In this document: one piece after another, positions 36,971 through 45,088 of the stretch | Layout of the letters: each line of letters begins with the position of its first letter | Numbering within the stretch: the stretch's first letter is position 1 | Origin: Brenneria roseae subsp. roseae | GTDB taxonomy: Bacteria > Pseudomonadota > Gammaproteobacteria > Enterobacterales > Enterobacteriaceae | NCBI RefSeq assembly: GCF_003115845.1 | Contig: NZ_KZ819035.1 | Span: forward strand, 1-64,000 | Direction of reading: 5' to 3' | DNA length: 64,000 bases | Program-made: the position numbers and the translations under genes | Notes under the pieces: model-generated | What the model saw: only the letters and a program-made list of their open reading frames with translations | Told to the model about the DNA's origin: nothing | Databases searched by the model: none

Positions 36971-38563
36971 ATGAAACTGGAAAAACCGAAAAGAATTAAT
37001 GGTAGAGTCCCGGTCTTATCTGCTGAGGACGCCGTAAAATATATCCCGGATGAAGCGACACTCTGTGTGTTGGGCGCCGGCGGGGGAATCCTTGAGGCAA
37101 CAACGTTAATTACGGCATTATCTGAACGCTATAAAAGTACGCAATCGCCGCGTAATCTTTCTTTAATCAGCCCGACGGGATTGGGCGATCGGGCTGAAAG
37201 AGGGATCAGTCCTCTGGCTCAGGAAGGTTTGGTTAAGTGGGCGCTTTGTGGCCACTGGGGACAATCTCCGCGTATTTCCGATTTGGCCGAACAAAACAAG
37301 ATTAGCGCTTACAACTATCCGCAAGGTGTTTTAACACAGGCTATTCGCGCCTCCGCGGCCCACCAGCCTGGCATTTTGAGCAATATCGGTATCGGTACGT
37401 TTGTTGACCCACGCCAGCAAGGCGGGAAACTCAATGAAGTGACCAAAGAAGAGCTGATTAAACTGGTGGAAATTGATAATCAGGAATATCTCTTCTATAA
37501 GGCGATAGCGCCGAGCATTGCCTTTATACGCGCCACGACCTGCGATAGTGAAGGCTATGCCTCCTTTGAAGATGAAGTGATGTATCTGGACGCGCTGGTT
37601 ATCGCGCAGGCGGTACATAACAATGGCGGCATTGTGATGATGCAGGTCCAGAAGATGGTCAAGAAGGCGACCCTTCATCCCAAATCCGTCAGGATCCCCG
37701 GCTATCTGGTGGATATTGTCGTCGTCGATCCGGCGCAAACGCAGCTTTATGGCGGCGCGCCGGTTAACCGCTTTATTTCAGGCGACTTTGTGCTTGATGA
37801 CAGTACCAAAATGGATATCCCCCTGAATCAGCGCAAGCTGGTGGCTCGTCGCGCGCTGTTTGAAATGCGCAAAGGCGCAGTGGGGAATGTCGGCGTCGGT
37901 ATTGCGGATGGCATCGGCCTGGTTGCCAGAGAGGAGGGCTGCGCCGACGACTTTGTACTGACGGTTGAGACCGGCCCTATTGGCGGGATTACCACACAAG
38001 GCGTTGCTTTCGGCGCCAATGTTAATACGCGCGCCATTCTGGACATGACCTCTCAATTTGATTTCTATCACGGCGGCGGGTTGGATGTCTGCTATTTGAG
38101 TTTTGCTGAAATAGACCAGCACGGTAATGTCGGCGTCCATAAATTTAATGGAAAAATTATGGGCACGGGTGGATTTATCGATATCAGTGCGACATCGAAA
38201 AAAATCATATTCTGCGGAACATTAACCGCAGGCAGTTTGAAAACCGAAGTCGGCGAAGGGAAGCTGAAGATTGTTCAGGAAGGAAGGGTCAAGAAATTTA
38301 TCAAAGAAATACCGGAAGTCACATTCAGCGGAAAAATTGCGCTGGAGCGTGGACTGGACGTTCGTTATATCACGGAGCGAGCGGTATTTACGTTGAAAGA
38401 AGACGGCCTGCATTTGGTTGAAATTGCGCCCGGTGTTGATTTGGAAAAAGATATTTTATCCCAAATGGATTTCAAACCCATTATATCCAGTGACTTGCAG
38501 TTGATGGATGAAAGAATGTTTTATGACAAAGTCATGGGGTTTATTTTACCTGAAGGTGAATAA
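36971..38563 (+). CDS. ydiF: Acyl-CoA:acetate-type CoA-transferase YdiF
   Basis: 530-aa family I CoA-transferase with the alpha and beta parts fused. The catalytic glutamate is E333 in TVETGPIGGI, the same position as in E. coli YdiF. Alpha-domain motif: LCVLGAGGGILEATTL. The enzyme would move CoA from a reduced product thioester to a new acid, saving ATP. It precedes ydiO by 21 bases and is likely cotranscribed with it. Confidence 0.93.
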   Translation: MKLEKPKRINGRVPVLSAEDAVKYIPDEATLCVLGAGGGILEATTLITALSERYKSTQSPRNLSLISPTGLGDRAERGISPLAQEGLVKWALCGHWGQSPRISDLAEQNKISAYNYPQGVLTQAIRASAAHQPGILSNIGIGTFVDPRQQGGKLNEVTKEELIKLVEIDNQEYLFYKAIAPSIAFIRATTCDSEGYASFEDEVMYLDALVIAQAVHNNGGIVMMQVQKMVKKATLHPKSVRIPGYLVDIVVVDPAQTQLYGGAPVNRFISGDFVLDDSTKMDIPLNQRKLVARRALFEMRKGAVGNVGVGIADGIGLVAREEGCADDFVLTVETGPIGGITTQGVAFGANVNTRAILDMTSQFDFYHGGGLDVCYLSFAEIDQHGNVGVHKFNGKIMGTGGFIDISATSKKIIFCGTLTAGSLKTEVGEGKLKIVQEGRVKKFIKEIPEVTFSGKIALERGLDVRYITERAVFTLKEDGLHLVEIAPGVDLEKDILSQMDFKPIISSDLQLMDERMFYDKVMGFILPEGE

Positions 38564-38584
38564 TAATAAATAGGAGTGCGGATT

Positions 38585-39736
38585 ATGGATTTTGCTTTAA
38601 CCGAAGAGCAAGAGTTGCTGCTTGCCAGTATTCGGGAACTTATTACCAATAATTTTCCCGAAGAATATTTCAGAACATGCGACCAGACAGGAACCTATCC
38701 CAAAGAATTCATGAAGGCGTTATCTGACAATGGTATTTCCCTGTTGGGGGTGCCGGAGGAGTATAACGGGATTCCGGCCGACTATGTGACGCAAATGCTG
38801 GCTTTAATGGAAGTATCAAAATGCGGTGCGCCTGCATTTCTGATCACTAACGGACAATGTATTCACAGTATGCTGAGGTTCGGTTCGCCGGAGCAGTTGC
38901 GGAAAACGGCGGAAAGCACGTTGGCCACCGGCGATCCTGCTTATGCGCTGGCCCTCACGGAGCCTGGCGCTGGGTCGGACAACAATAGCGCAACGACAAC
39001 CTACACGCGCAAGAACGGCAAAGTGTATTTGAACGGCCAGAAGACCTTTATCACCGGGGCCAAAGAGTATCCCTATATGCTGGTACTGGCCCGGGATCCT
39101 GAACCTCAGGATCCGAAAAAGGCATTTACGCTCTGGTGGGTGGAATCGAATAGTCCAGGCATTAAAATCAACCCGCTGCATAAAATCGGCTGGCACATGC
39201 TGAGCACCTGCGAAGTTTATCTGGACAATGTCGAGGTTGATGAAAGCGACCGAGTGGGTGAAGAGGGGATGGGCTTCCTGAATGTGATGTATAACTTCGA
39301 GATGGAACGCCTCATTAATGCCGCCCGCAGCACCGGGTTTGCAGAATGCGCATTTGAGGATGCCGCCAGATATGCCAATCAGCGCATTCAGTTTGGCAAG
39401 CCAATCGGCCATAACCAGATGATTCAGGAAAAACTGGCGTTAATGGCAATAAAAATCGAAAACATGCGCAATATGGTGTTGAAAGTGGCATGGCAAGCCG
39501 ATATGCATCAGTCGTTAAGGACCAGCGCCGCGCTTTGTAAATTGTATTGCGCCCGTACTGCGCTTGAAGTTATTGATGATGCAATACAAATCATGGGGGG
39601 ACTGGGCTATACGGATGATGCGCGTGTTTCCAGATTCTGGCGCGACGTTCGTTGCGAACGCATTGGCGGCGGCACCGATGAAATTATGATCTATATCGCC
39701 GGTCGTCAGATTCTGAAAGATTATCAGAACAAGTAA
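38585..39736 (+). CDS. ydiO: Acyl-CoA dehydrogenase YdiO
   Basis: 383-aa flavoprotein, length and sequence as E. coli YdiO, close in type to the crotonobetainyl-CoA reductase CaiA. Motifs: ALTEPGAGSDNNSATTTY (FAD/substrate), NGQKTFITGA, and the C-terminal IMGGLGYTDDARVSRFWRDVR. Pairing with YdiF, FadK and an ETF suggests it works as an enoyl-CoA reductase under low oxygen. The ATG at 38585 follows TAGGAGTG. Confidence 0.94.
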   Translation: MDFALTEEQELLLASIRELITNNFPEEYFRTCDQTGTYPKEFMKALSDNGISLLGVPEEYNGIPADYVTQMLALMEVSKCGAPAFLITNGQCIHSMLRFGSPEQLRKTAESTLATGDPAYALALTEPGAGSDNNSATTTYTRKNGKVYLNGQKTFITGAKEYPYMLVLARDPEPQDPKKAFTLWWVESNSPGIKINPLHKIGWHMLSTCEVYLDNVEVDESDRVGEEGMGFLNVMYNFEMERLINAARSTGFAECAFEDAARYANQRIQFGKPIGHNQMIQEKLALMAIKIENMRNMVLKVAWQADMHQSLRTSAALCKLYCARTALEVIDDAIQIMGGLGYTDDARVSRFWRDVRCERIGGGTDEIMIYIAGRQILKDYQNK

Positions 39737-39743
39737 CCACATT

Positions 39744-39781
39744 GACAATCAGTTCACGCCAGGTGGGGTGAACTGATTGTC
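39744..39781. terminator. Strong hairpin after ydiO
   Basis: Perfect 14-bp stem (gacaatcagttcac with gtgaactgattgtc), loop of 10, starting 7 bases after the ydiO stop and between convergent ydiO and ydiP. It lacks a U-tract on either side, so it may act as a 3' stabiliser or Rho-assisted terminator. Confidence 0.7.
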
Positions 39782-39853
39782 GTTCATTGATAACAGGATA
39801 TTTCCCTATTCCATCAGCAATAATCGCCATTGTGTAAAAGCCGGTCATAAAAT

Positions 39854-40765
39854 TCAAATTAACACTTCCGGGCGTTCGCCAAATTCTGTTATATATTCCA
39901 GCCCGTTAAGATCGCTTTTAAACTGTTTCCGGTATTCCGAGGGGGAACAGCCGACATGCCGAATAAACAATTTTGTGAAGTGATCGACATTTTCATATCC
40001 AACTCGGAAGGAAATTTCATTCAGACATAATTCCGTGTTGGTCAATGCAAATTTCGCTTCGGTAATCCGGCGCTTAATAACATAGTTGATAGGGGAGATG
40101 TGGTACTCTTTGGTAAACTCATGGCAGATATAACTCACGCTGGCACGGAATCTTTTCGCCAGCTGATCCAACGTGATTTTTTCTCTGTAATTATTGTTTA
40201 AATAAACCAGAATATCTTTTACCAGAACGTCTTTTATTATATGCCCGGCGTCGGTTCGATACGAAATTTTGAAATTTTCATAAAATATCACCGTAAGAAC
40301 ATAGCCAAAAGCATCATAGACTGATGACGAGAGGTTATTCTTTTGCTGAGGCAATAACAGGTTGATTTCTTGAAAAATGCTCTTTATCACCTCTTTATTT
40401 TTAACCGCGGAAACCACGGGACATGAGTTTGGCTGCATAATCCGATTTTCTTCCAGTCCCTTGATCTTAAAACCATAAACCGCGCAGGTACAGGTCGTTG
40501 CGGGTGATGTGATATCAGAAGCCACGGCGTGCAGGCTGCCGCGTTCAATGACAATGATATCTCCCGCCTGAGCGACATAGTTTGATGAGTCGATGGTGAG
40601 TTTGACAACGCCTGTTTTTACGTAGATCAGTTCGGTTTCGGCTTCATGCACATGATGACCGGATTCCCAGTTGGGGTCATCGCTAATGACATATCGGGAT
40701 AGTTTGGGCGTTAGTCCATTTTCAAAAATGGCATCCGTTTTATTGTCAAACTGGCGCTGATACAT
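39854..40765 (-). CDS. ydiP: AraC-family transcriptional regulator YdiP
   Basis: 303 aa as in E. coli YdiP. N-terminal cupin-like sensor (HHVHEAETELIYVKTGVVKL, about residues 38-120) and C-terminal double helix-turn-helix (ITLDQLAKRFRASVSYICHEFTKEY; VGYENVDHFTKLFIRHVGCSPSEYR). The start at 40765 has GGAGGT at perfect spacing, which rejects a 12-codon longer reading. It diverges from ydiQRST-fadK across 760 bases and is the probable activator of that operon and perhaps of ydiFO. Confidence 0.93.
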   Translation of the reverse strand: MYQRQFDNKTDAIFENGLTPKLSRYVISDDPNWESGHHVHEAETELIYVKTGVVKLTIDSSNYVAQAGDIIVIERGSLHAVASDITSPATTCTCAVYGFKIKGLEENRIMQPNSCPVVSAVKNKEVIKSIFQEINLLLPQQKNNLSSSVYDAFGYVLTVIFYENFKISYRTDAGHIIKDVLVKDILVYLNNNYREKITLDQLAKRFRASVSYICHEFTKEYHISPINYVIKRRITEAKFALTNTELCLNEISFRVGYENVDHFTKLFIRHVGCSPSEYRKQFKSDLNGLEYITEFGERPEVLI

Positions 40766-41077
40766 GACTACCTCCACATTTAACCGTAAGATGTAAGCCA
40801 ATTATTCGGGGATGCATATAGCAACCGATGACACTATATATAACACGGATTCAGCGTGCCAAAACAAGATTGTTTGTATGCTATGCAAGATAGTATGCCA
40901 ACGTGAAAGGACAGTAAAACACGAAATCGTTACAGAGATTTACCCCTTAATTTTCTCTATGTCAGGAACTGATTTGGTTCATGCTATACAAAATTTAAAC
41001 ACTGAATTTACAACGAAATGTTAATTTTATTTTTTTATTGAACCATGATGGGTTTTTTTTCAAAAAAACGTCATATT

Positions 41078-41093
41078 TATGATGTATGTCACA
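41078..41093 (+). promoter_or_regulatory. CRP-like site upstream of ydiQ
   Basis: TATGA-tgtatg-TCACA fits TGTGA-N6-TCACA with 9 of 10 conserved positions. It is 433 bases before ydiQ and 312 before ydiP; catabolite control of one or both is a reasonable inference. Confidence 0.5.
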
Positions 41094-41337
41094 CACTATT
41101 TACCTTATTCTACCTTGCTTGTTAACTTCATGTTTAATGCTATTCCATCCTTCCGAACCGCATTGAAAGAACAAATAAAAATTAAATGATTAACCCGTCG
41201 CTATACTCCAGCGCTTTTTTTGCAAGATAGTTGGTAACTAAAACATATTATCATGTCGTTTTTTCTCCGTAACAATATCAATATATCACCATCAACTATA
41301 TCTATCCTTCTGAGATAAATAGGTTTTATCGTCGCGA

Positions 41338-41358
41338 CTTGAAACCTGTCGGGTATAT
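41338..41358. repeat. Palindromic repeat, right-arm fragment
   Basis: CTTGAAA, six variable bases, then GGGTATAT: the same layout as the right arm at 34878-34898. No left arm is detectable upstream. Confidence 0.45.
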
Positions 41359-41525
41359 ATTTAACCGGAGAAAACCATGCGCCAACAAAAATCCTCTCCC
41401 TTTTGTTTACTGCCAGCAATCGGTATCTGCCTGAATCATGTTATTCACCCAGAGGGACATCGCCATTCAGGTTCAGAAACCTTTACTGCCAACCCAAATA
41501 TTGGTTATTGCCGATAGGAGATACC

Positions 41526-42290
41526 ATGAAAATCATAACCTGCTTCAAGCTGGTGCCCGAAGAGCAAGACATTGTGGTGACCGCCGAGCGGACGCTTAAT
41601 TTTGAGCGTGCCGATGCCAAGATCAGCCAGTTCGACCTGAATGCTATTGAAGCGGCCGTACAGCTGTCTGGCGACGATGGTCAGGTCGTGGCGCTCAGCG
41701 TGGGAGGCAAGTTTTTAGAAAACACCAAAGTGCGTAAAGACGTACTGTCACGCGGCCCGCATGAACTCTATCTGGTTCAGGATACGCATCTGGAACAGGC
41801 GCTGCCTAAAGATACGGCGCAGGCTCTGGCGGCGGCGGCGAATAAGATCGGATTCGATCTGATACTGTTCGGCGAAGGCTCCGGTGACCTGTATGCCCAA
41901 CAGGTCGGGCTGTTGGTTGGGGAGATGTTGCAACTTCCCACCATCAATGCCGTCAGCAATATTCAGCTTGTGGATAACGGCGTCCTGATTGAACGCACTC
42001 TGGAAGAAGAGGTGGAAGTGCTGGCGTTACCGCTGCCGGCAGTGCTCTGCGTCACTTCAGATATCAATGTTCCGAAAATTCCATCCATGAAGGCCATCCT
42101 GGGCGCGGGGAAAAAACCGGTAACGCAATGGAAGGCCAGCGATATCGATTGGACGCCGACCCAGCCCTATACCGAACTGACCCATATTCAGGTGCCGCCT
42201 CAGGCCGAGCGTAAACACATCATCATTGAAAGCGACTCGCCGGAAGCGATTGGTGAGTTGGCTGAACACTTGAAAAAAGTGCTGAACTAA
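41526..42290 (+). CDS. ydiQ: Electron transfer flavoprotein beta-type subunit YdiQ
   Basis: 254 aa as in E. coli YdiQ, a FixA/EtfB-family protein binding AMP or FAD with its partner YdiR. Begins [18 protein letters not shown]; the beta-subunit signature is near [32 protein letters not shown]. It should carry electrons to YdiO. First gene of ydiQRST-fadK. Confidence 0.93.
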   Translation: MKIITCFKLVPEEQDIVVTAERTLNFERADAKISQFDLNAIEAAVQLSGDDGQVVALSVGGKFLENTKVRKDVLSRGPHELYLVQDTHLEQALPKDTAQALAAAANKIGFDLILFGEGSGDLYAQQVGLLVGEMLQLPTINAVSNIQLVDNGVLIERTLEEEVEVLALPLPAVLCVTSDINVPKIPSMKAILGAGKKPVTQWKASDIDWTPTQPYTELTHIQVPPQAERKHIIIESDSPEAIGELAEHLKKVLN

Positions 42291-42306
42291 CCCGATACGG
42301 AGAAAA

Positions 42307-43254
42307 ATGGCTATGAGTAAATTAACGAATGTATGGGTATTCAGCGACAACCTTGATCGCTACGCCGAATTATTGGCTGGCGCACGCCAGTGGGGAGAGC
42401 ACGTCAACGCCGTGGTACAGGATGGCGACGCCGTGCCATCCGTTAAGCCGCTGGGCGCGGATACGCTCTATGTTCTGGGTGAAAAATCCGCCCTACAGCG
42501 CGTGGAAAACTATGCTGAAACCCTGGCTTCCATCATAGAGAAGTCTTCCTCCGCCACATTGATTTTGCTGTCTGCCACCAAGCGTGGCAAAGCGCTGGCC
42601 GCCAGATTGAGTGTATTGCTCGATGCGGCGATCGTTAACGATGTCACTTCACTGACCGTCGGTGATGACGGCACGTATGCCGAGCACCGGATGTACGGGG
42701 GGCTGGCATTTGGCAGAGAGAAAATCAATACGCCGATCGCCATTGTGACGTTGGCGCCCGGCGCCATTGAGCCCGTAGCGGCAAATCAATCTCATGACTG
42801 CCCTGTCTGTCAGGCGAGCTATGTCGCGCCTCGTCAGGAAATTCTGTGCAAGGAACGCCGCACCAAATCGTTGAGCAGCGTTGACCTGAGTAAAGCCAAA
42901 CGCGTAGTGGGTATTGGCCGTGGTCTGGTGTCTCAGGATGATCTGCGCATGGTACAGGATCTGGCGACCGCGATCGGCGCGGAAGTCGGTTGTTCCCGCC
43001 CGATTGCCGAAGGCGAGCACTGGATGGAGCGTGAGCGCTATATCGGCGTATCCGGCGTGTTGTTGAAGTCCGATCTTTATCTGACGCTGGGTATTTCCGG
43101 ACAGATTCAGCACATGGTCGGGGGCAATGGCGCGAAAACTATCGTCGCCATCAATAAAGATAAAAACGCGCCCATTTTCAAATATGCCGACTACGGCCTG
43201 GTCGGGGACATTTACAAAGTCGTCCCCGCCCTGATTGAACAATTGTCCCGTTAA
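42307..43254 (+). CDS. ydiR: Electron transfer flavoprotein alpha-type subunit YdiR
   Basis: 315-aa FixB/EtfA-family protein. The C-terminal FAD-binding domain holds the family signature YIGVSGVLLKSDLYLTLGISGQIQHMVGG and AINKDKNAPIFKYADYGLVGD. A CPVC pair (about residue 160) is present in the linker where E. coli has a single Cys. Two starts two codons apart are possible (42307 and 42313). 16 bases after ydiQ. Confidence 0.93.
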   Translation: MAMSKLTNVWVFSDNLDRYAELLAGARQWGEHVNAVVQDGDAVPSVKPLGADTLYVLGEKSALQRVENYAETLASIIEKSSSATLILLSATKRGKALAARLSVLLDAAIVNDVTSLTVGDDGTYAEHRMYGGLAFGREKINTPIAIVTLAPGAIEPVAANQSHDCPVCQASYVAPRQEILCKERRTKSLSSVDLSKAKRVVGIGRGLVSQDDLRMVQDLATAIGAEVGCSRPIAEGEHWMERERYIGVSGVLLKSDLYLTLGISGQIQHMVGGNGAKTIVAINKDKNAPIFKYADYGLVGDIYKVVPALIEQLSR

Positions 43255-43326
43255 TAGTGAGCCGTTAACAACGCGAAAGTCCCGCCGCATTGTGCCCTAT
43301 CGATTTCGAGGTGAAGGAAGCCAACG

Positions 43327-43351
43327 CACCGGCAACTTGAAAGATGACGGG
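43327..43351. repeat. Palindromic repeat fragment (inverted)
   Basis: The complement reads CCCGTCATCTTTCAAGTTGCCGGTG, matching the left arm at 34837-34861 with two mismatches. It sits in the 125-base ydiR-ydiS gap within the operon. Confidence 0.6.
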
Positions 43352-43379
43352 GACCGCGGCGGGGCAGGGAGCCGAAACA

Positions 43380-44669
43380 ATGTCGGAAGAAAAATTCGAT
43401 GCCATCGTCGTCGGAGCTGGCGTGGCGGGTTGCATTGCCGGTTATGTCATGGCGAAAGCCGGGCTGGATGTACTGGTCATTGAGCGTGGTAATACCGCTG
43501 GCAGTAAAAACATGACCGGCGGACGTCTTTACGCACACAGTCTGGAAAAAATCATACCGGGATTCGCGCAGGAAGCGCCTGTCGAATGTAAGGTTACCAG
43601 GGAAAAAATCTCATTTCTCACTGACGAAAGCGCCGTCACGCTGGATTTCCATAGCGAGCAACCGGATATCCCGTTGAAAGCGTCTTACACCGTGCTGCGT
43701 AACCTGTTTGATCCCTGGCTAATGGAAAAAGCGGAACAGGCCGGGGTGCAATTTATTCCTGGCGTCCGGGTAGATGCGCTGCTCAGGGAAGGCAATCGGG
43801 TCACCGGTGTTCAGGCAGGGGAAGATTCGCTGGAAGCGAACATTGTCATTCTGGCGGACGGCGTTAATTCGCTCCTCGGCCGTTCCATTGGCATGGTGCC
43901 GCCATCATCGCCCCATCACTATGCCGTGGGCGTCAAAGAATTGATCTCCCTGTCGCCATCTCAAATAGAAGACCGCTTTGGCCTTCCCACCGGCGAGGGT
44001 GCGGCCTGGCTGTTTGCCGGTTCGCCGTCAAACGGTCTGATGGGCGGCGGATTTCTTTACACCAATCGGGACTCTGTCTCGCTGGGATTGGTGTGCGGGC
44101 TGGGCGACATCGCTCACGCCACCAAAAGCGTCCCGCAGATGCTGGAGGACTTTAAACAGCATCCTGCCATCCGTCCGCTTATTCAGGGCGGCTCCCTGTT
44201 GGAATATTCCGCGCATATGGTACCGGAAGGGGGGCTGGAGATGGTGCCGCAGCTGGTGGACGATGGCGTCATGATTGTCGGCGATGCGGCGGGGCTGTGT
44301 CTGAATCTGGGTTATACCGTCCGCGGTATGGATCTGGCTATCGCTTCGGCGGAAGCGGCTGCGCTGACCGCCATTGAAGCGAAAAACCATCAGGATTTCT
44401 CCGCCAATGAACTGATGAGTTACAGGAAAAAACTGGAGCACAGCTTTGTGCTCCAGGATATGCATCACTACCGCAAGCTGCCGGCGATGATGGAAAACCC
44501 ACGGATGTTTACCCAATACCCCCGCATGGTCGCCGACATCATGACGGATATGTTCATTATCGATGGCAGCCCCAGTAAACCCGTGCGTTCGAAGATACTG
44601 AACCGGGCCAGACAGGTCGGGCTGATCAATCTGTTGAAGGACGGCATCAAAGGGGCGACTGCGCTATGA
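43380..44669 (+). CDS. ydiS: FixC-type flavoprotein oxidoreductase YdiS (ETF-quinone oxidoreductase-like)
   Basis: 429 aa as in E. coli YdiS. FAD-binding motif VVGAGVAGCIAGYVMAKAG at the N-terminus, then VLVIERG, and a second FAD motif DDGVMIVGDAAGLCLNLG. FixC-like proteins pass electrons between ETF and a quinone or ferredoxin with FixX. The ATG at 43380 follows GGGAG. Followed by ydiT with a four-base overlap. Confidence 0.93.
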   Translation: MSEEKFDAIVVGAGVAGCIAGYVMAKAGLDVLVIERGNTAGSKNMTGGRLYAHSLEKIIPGFAQEAPVECKVTREKISFLTDESAVTLDFHSEQPDIPLKASYTVLRNLFDPWLMEKAEQAGVQFIPGVRVDALLREGNRVTGVQAGEDSLEANIVILADGVNSLLGRSIGMVPPSSPHHYAVGVKELISLSPSQIEDRFGLPTGEGAAWLFAGSPSNGLMGGGFLYTNRDSVSLGLVCGLGDIAHATKSVPQMLEDFKQHPAIRPLIQGGSLLEYSAHMVPEGGLEMVPQLVDDGVMIVGDAAGLCLNLGYTVRGMDLAIASAEAAALTAIEAKNHQDFSANELMSYRKKLEHSFVLQDMHHYRKLPAMMENPRMFTQYPRMVADIMTDMFIIDGSPSKPVRSKILNRARQVGLINLLKDGIKGATAL

Positions 44670-44959
44670 ACAGTGAAAATACGGTAAATGTCGATGTAAA
44701 GCTGGGCGTCAACAAATTCCGGGTGGATGAAAGCAATCCGCACATTGTGCTGGTTGATCATCCGGACGTGGAACAATTCCGCAAGCTGGTCAACGCCTGT
44801 CCGGCCGGCCTCTACAAACAGGATAGCGACGGCAATATTCACTTTGACTACGCGGGATGCCTGGAATGCGGCACCTGCCGGGTGCTTTGCGGCGATACGA
44901 TCCTTGAGAAATGGGAATACCCGCAGGGCACCTTTGGCGTTGAGTTCCGTTTCGGTTAA
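44666..44959 (+). CDS. ydiT: Ferredoxin-like protein YdiT (FixX family)
   Basis: 97 aa as in E. coli YdiT. Cysteine pattern NACPAGLY and AGCLECGTCRVLCG, the FixX ferredoxin arrangement for a [4Fe-4S] cluster. Translationally coupled to ydiS (ATGA). Together with YdiS it should resemble the two parts of the eukaryotic ETF-ubiquinone oxidoreductase. Confidence 0.93.
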   Translation: MNSENTVNVDVKLGVNKFRVDESNPHIVLVDHPDVEQFRKLVNACPAGLYKQDSDGNIHFDYAGCLECGTCRVLCGDTILEKWEYPQGTFGVEFRFG

Positions 44960-45088
44960 TTCCTGTGGTCGGGGATATGTACTGGCCGACTACATTCTCC
45001 CTTTATGTCCGTTGCGGTTCGGCATGTCGGCGATTAATAACGATAAAACGACACCGCACAGTTGCCGTTTATAACAGAGATAAAGCGA

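Larger units (their letters stand above)
40766..41525. promoter_or_regulatory. ydiP-ydiQ divergent control region
   Basis: 760 bases with no credible gene, A+T-rich, with a CRP-like site at 41078-41093 and half of the palindromic repeat at 41338-41358. The ydiQ ribosome site is AGGAGATACC. An upstream in-frame extension of ydiQ (from 41403) is not supported by homology. Confidence 0.5.

Noticed and set aside
41403-41525. 41-codon N-terminal extension of ydiQ
   Set aside because: The E. coli protein starts at the internal ATG (41526), which has AGGAGATACC before it.
43235-43483. 82-codon ORF across the ydiR-ydiS gap
   Set aside because: Overlaps both genes in another frame; the gap holds a repeat fragment and the ydiS ribosome site.
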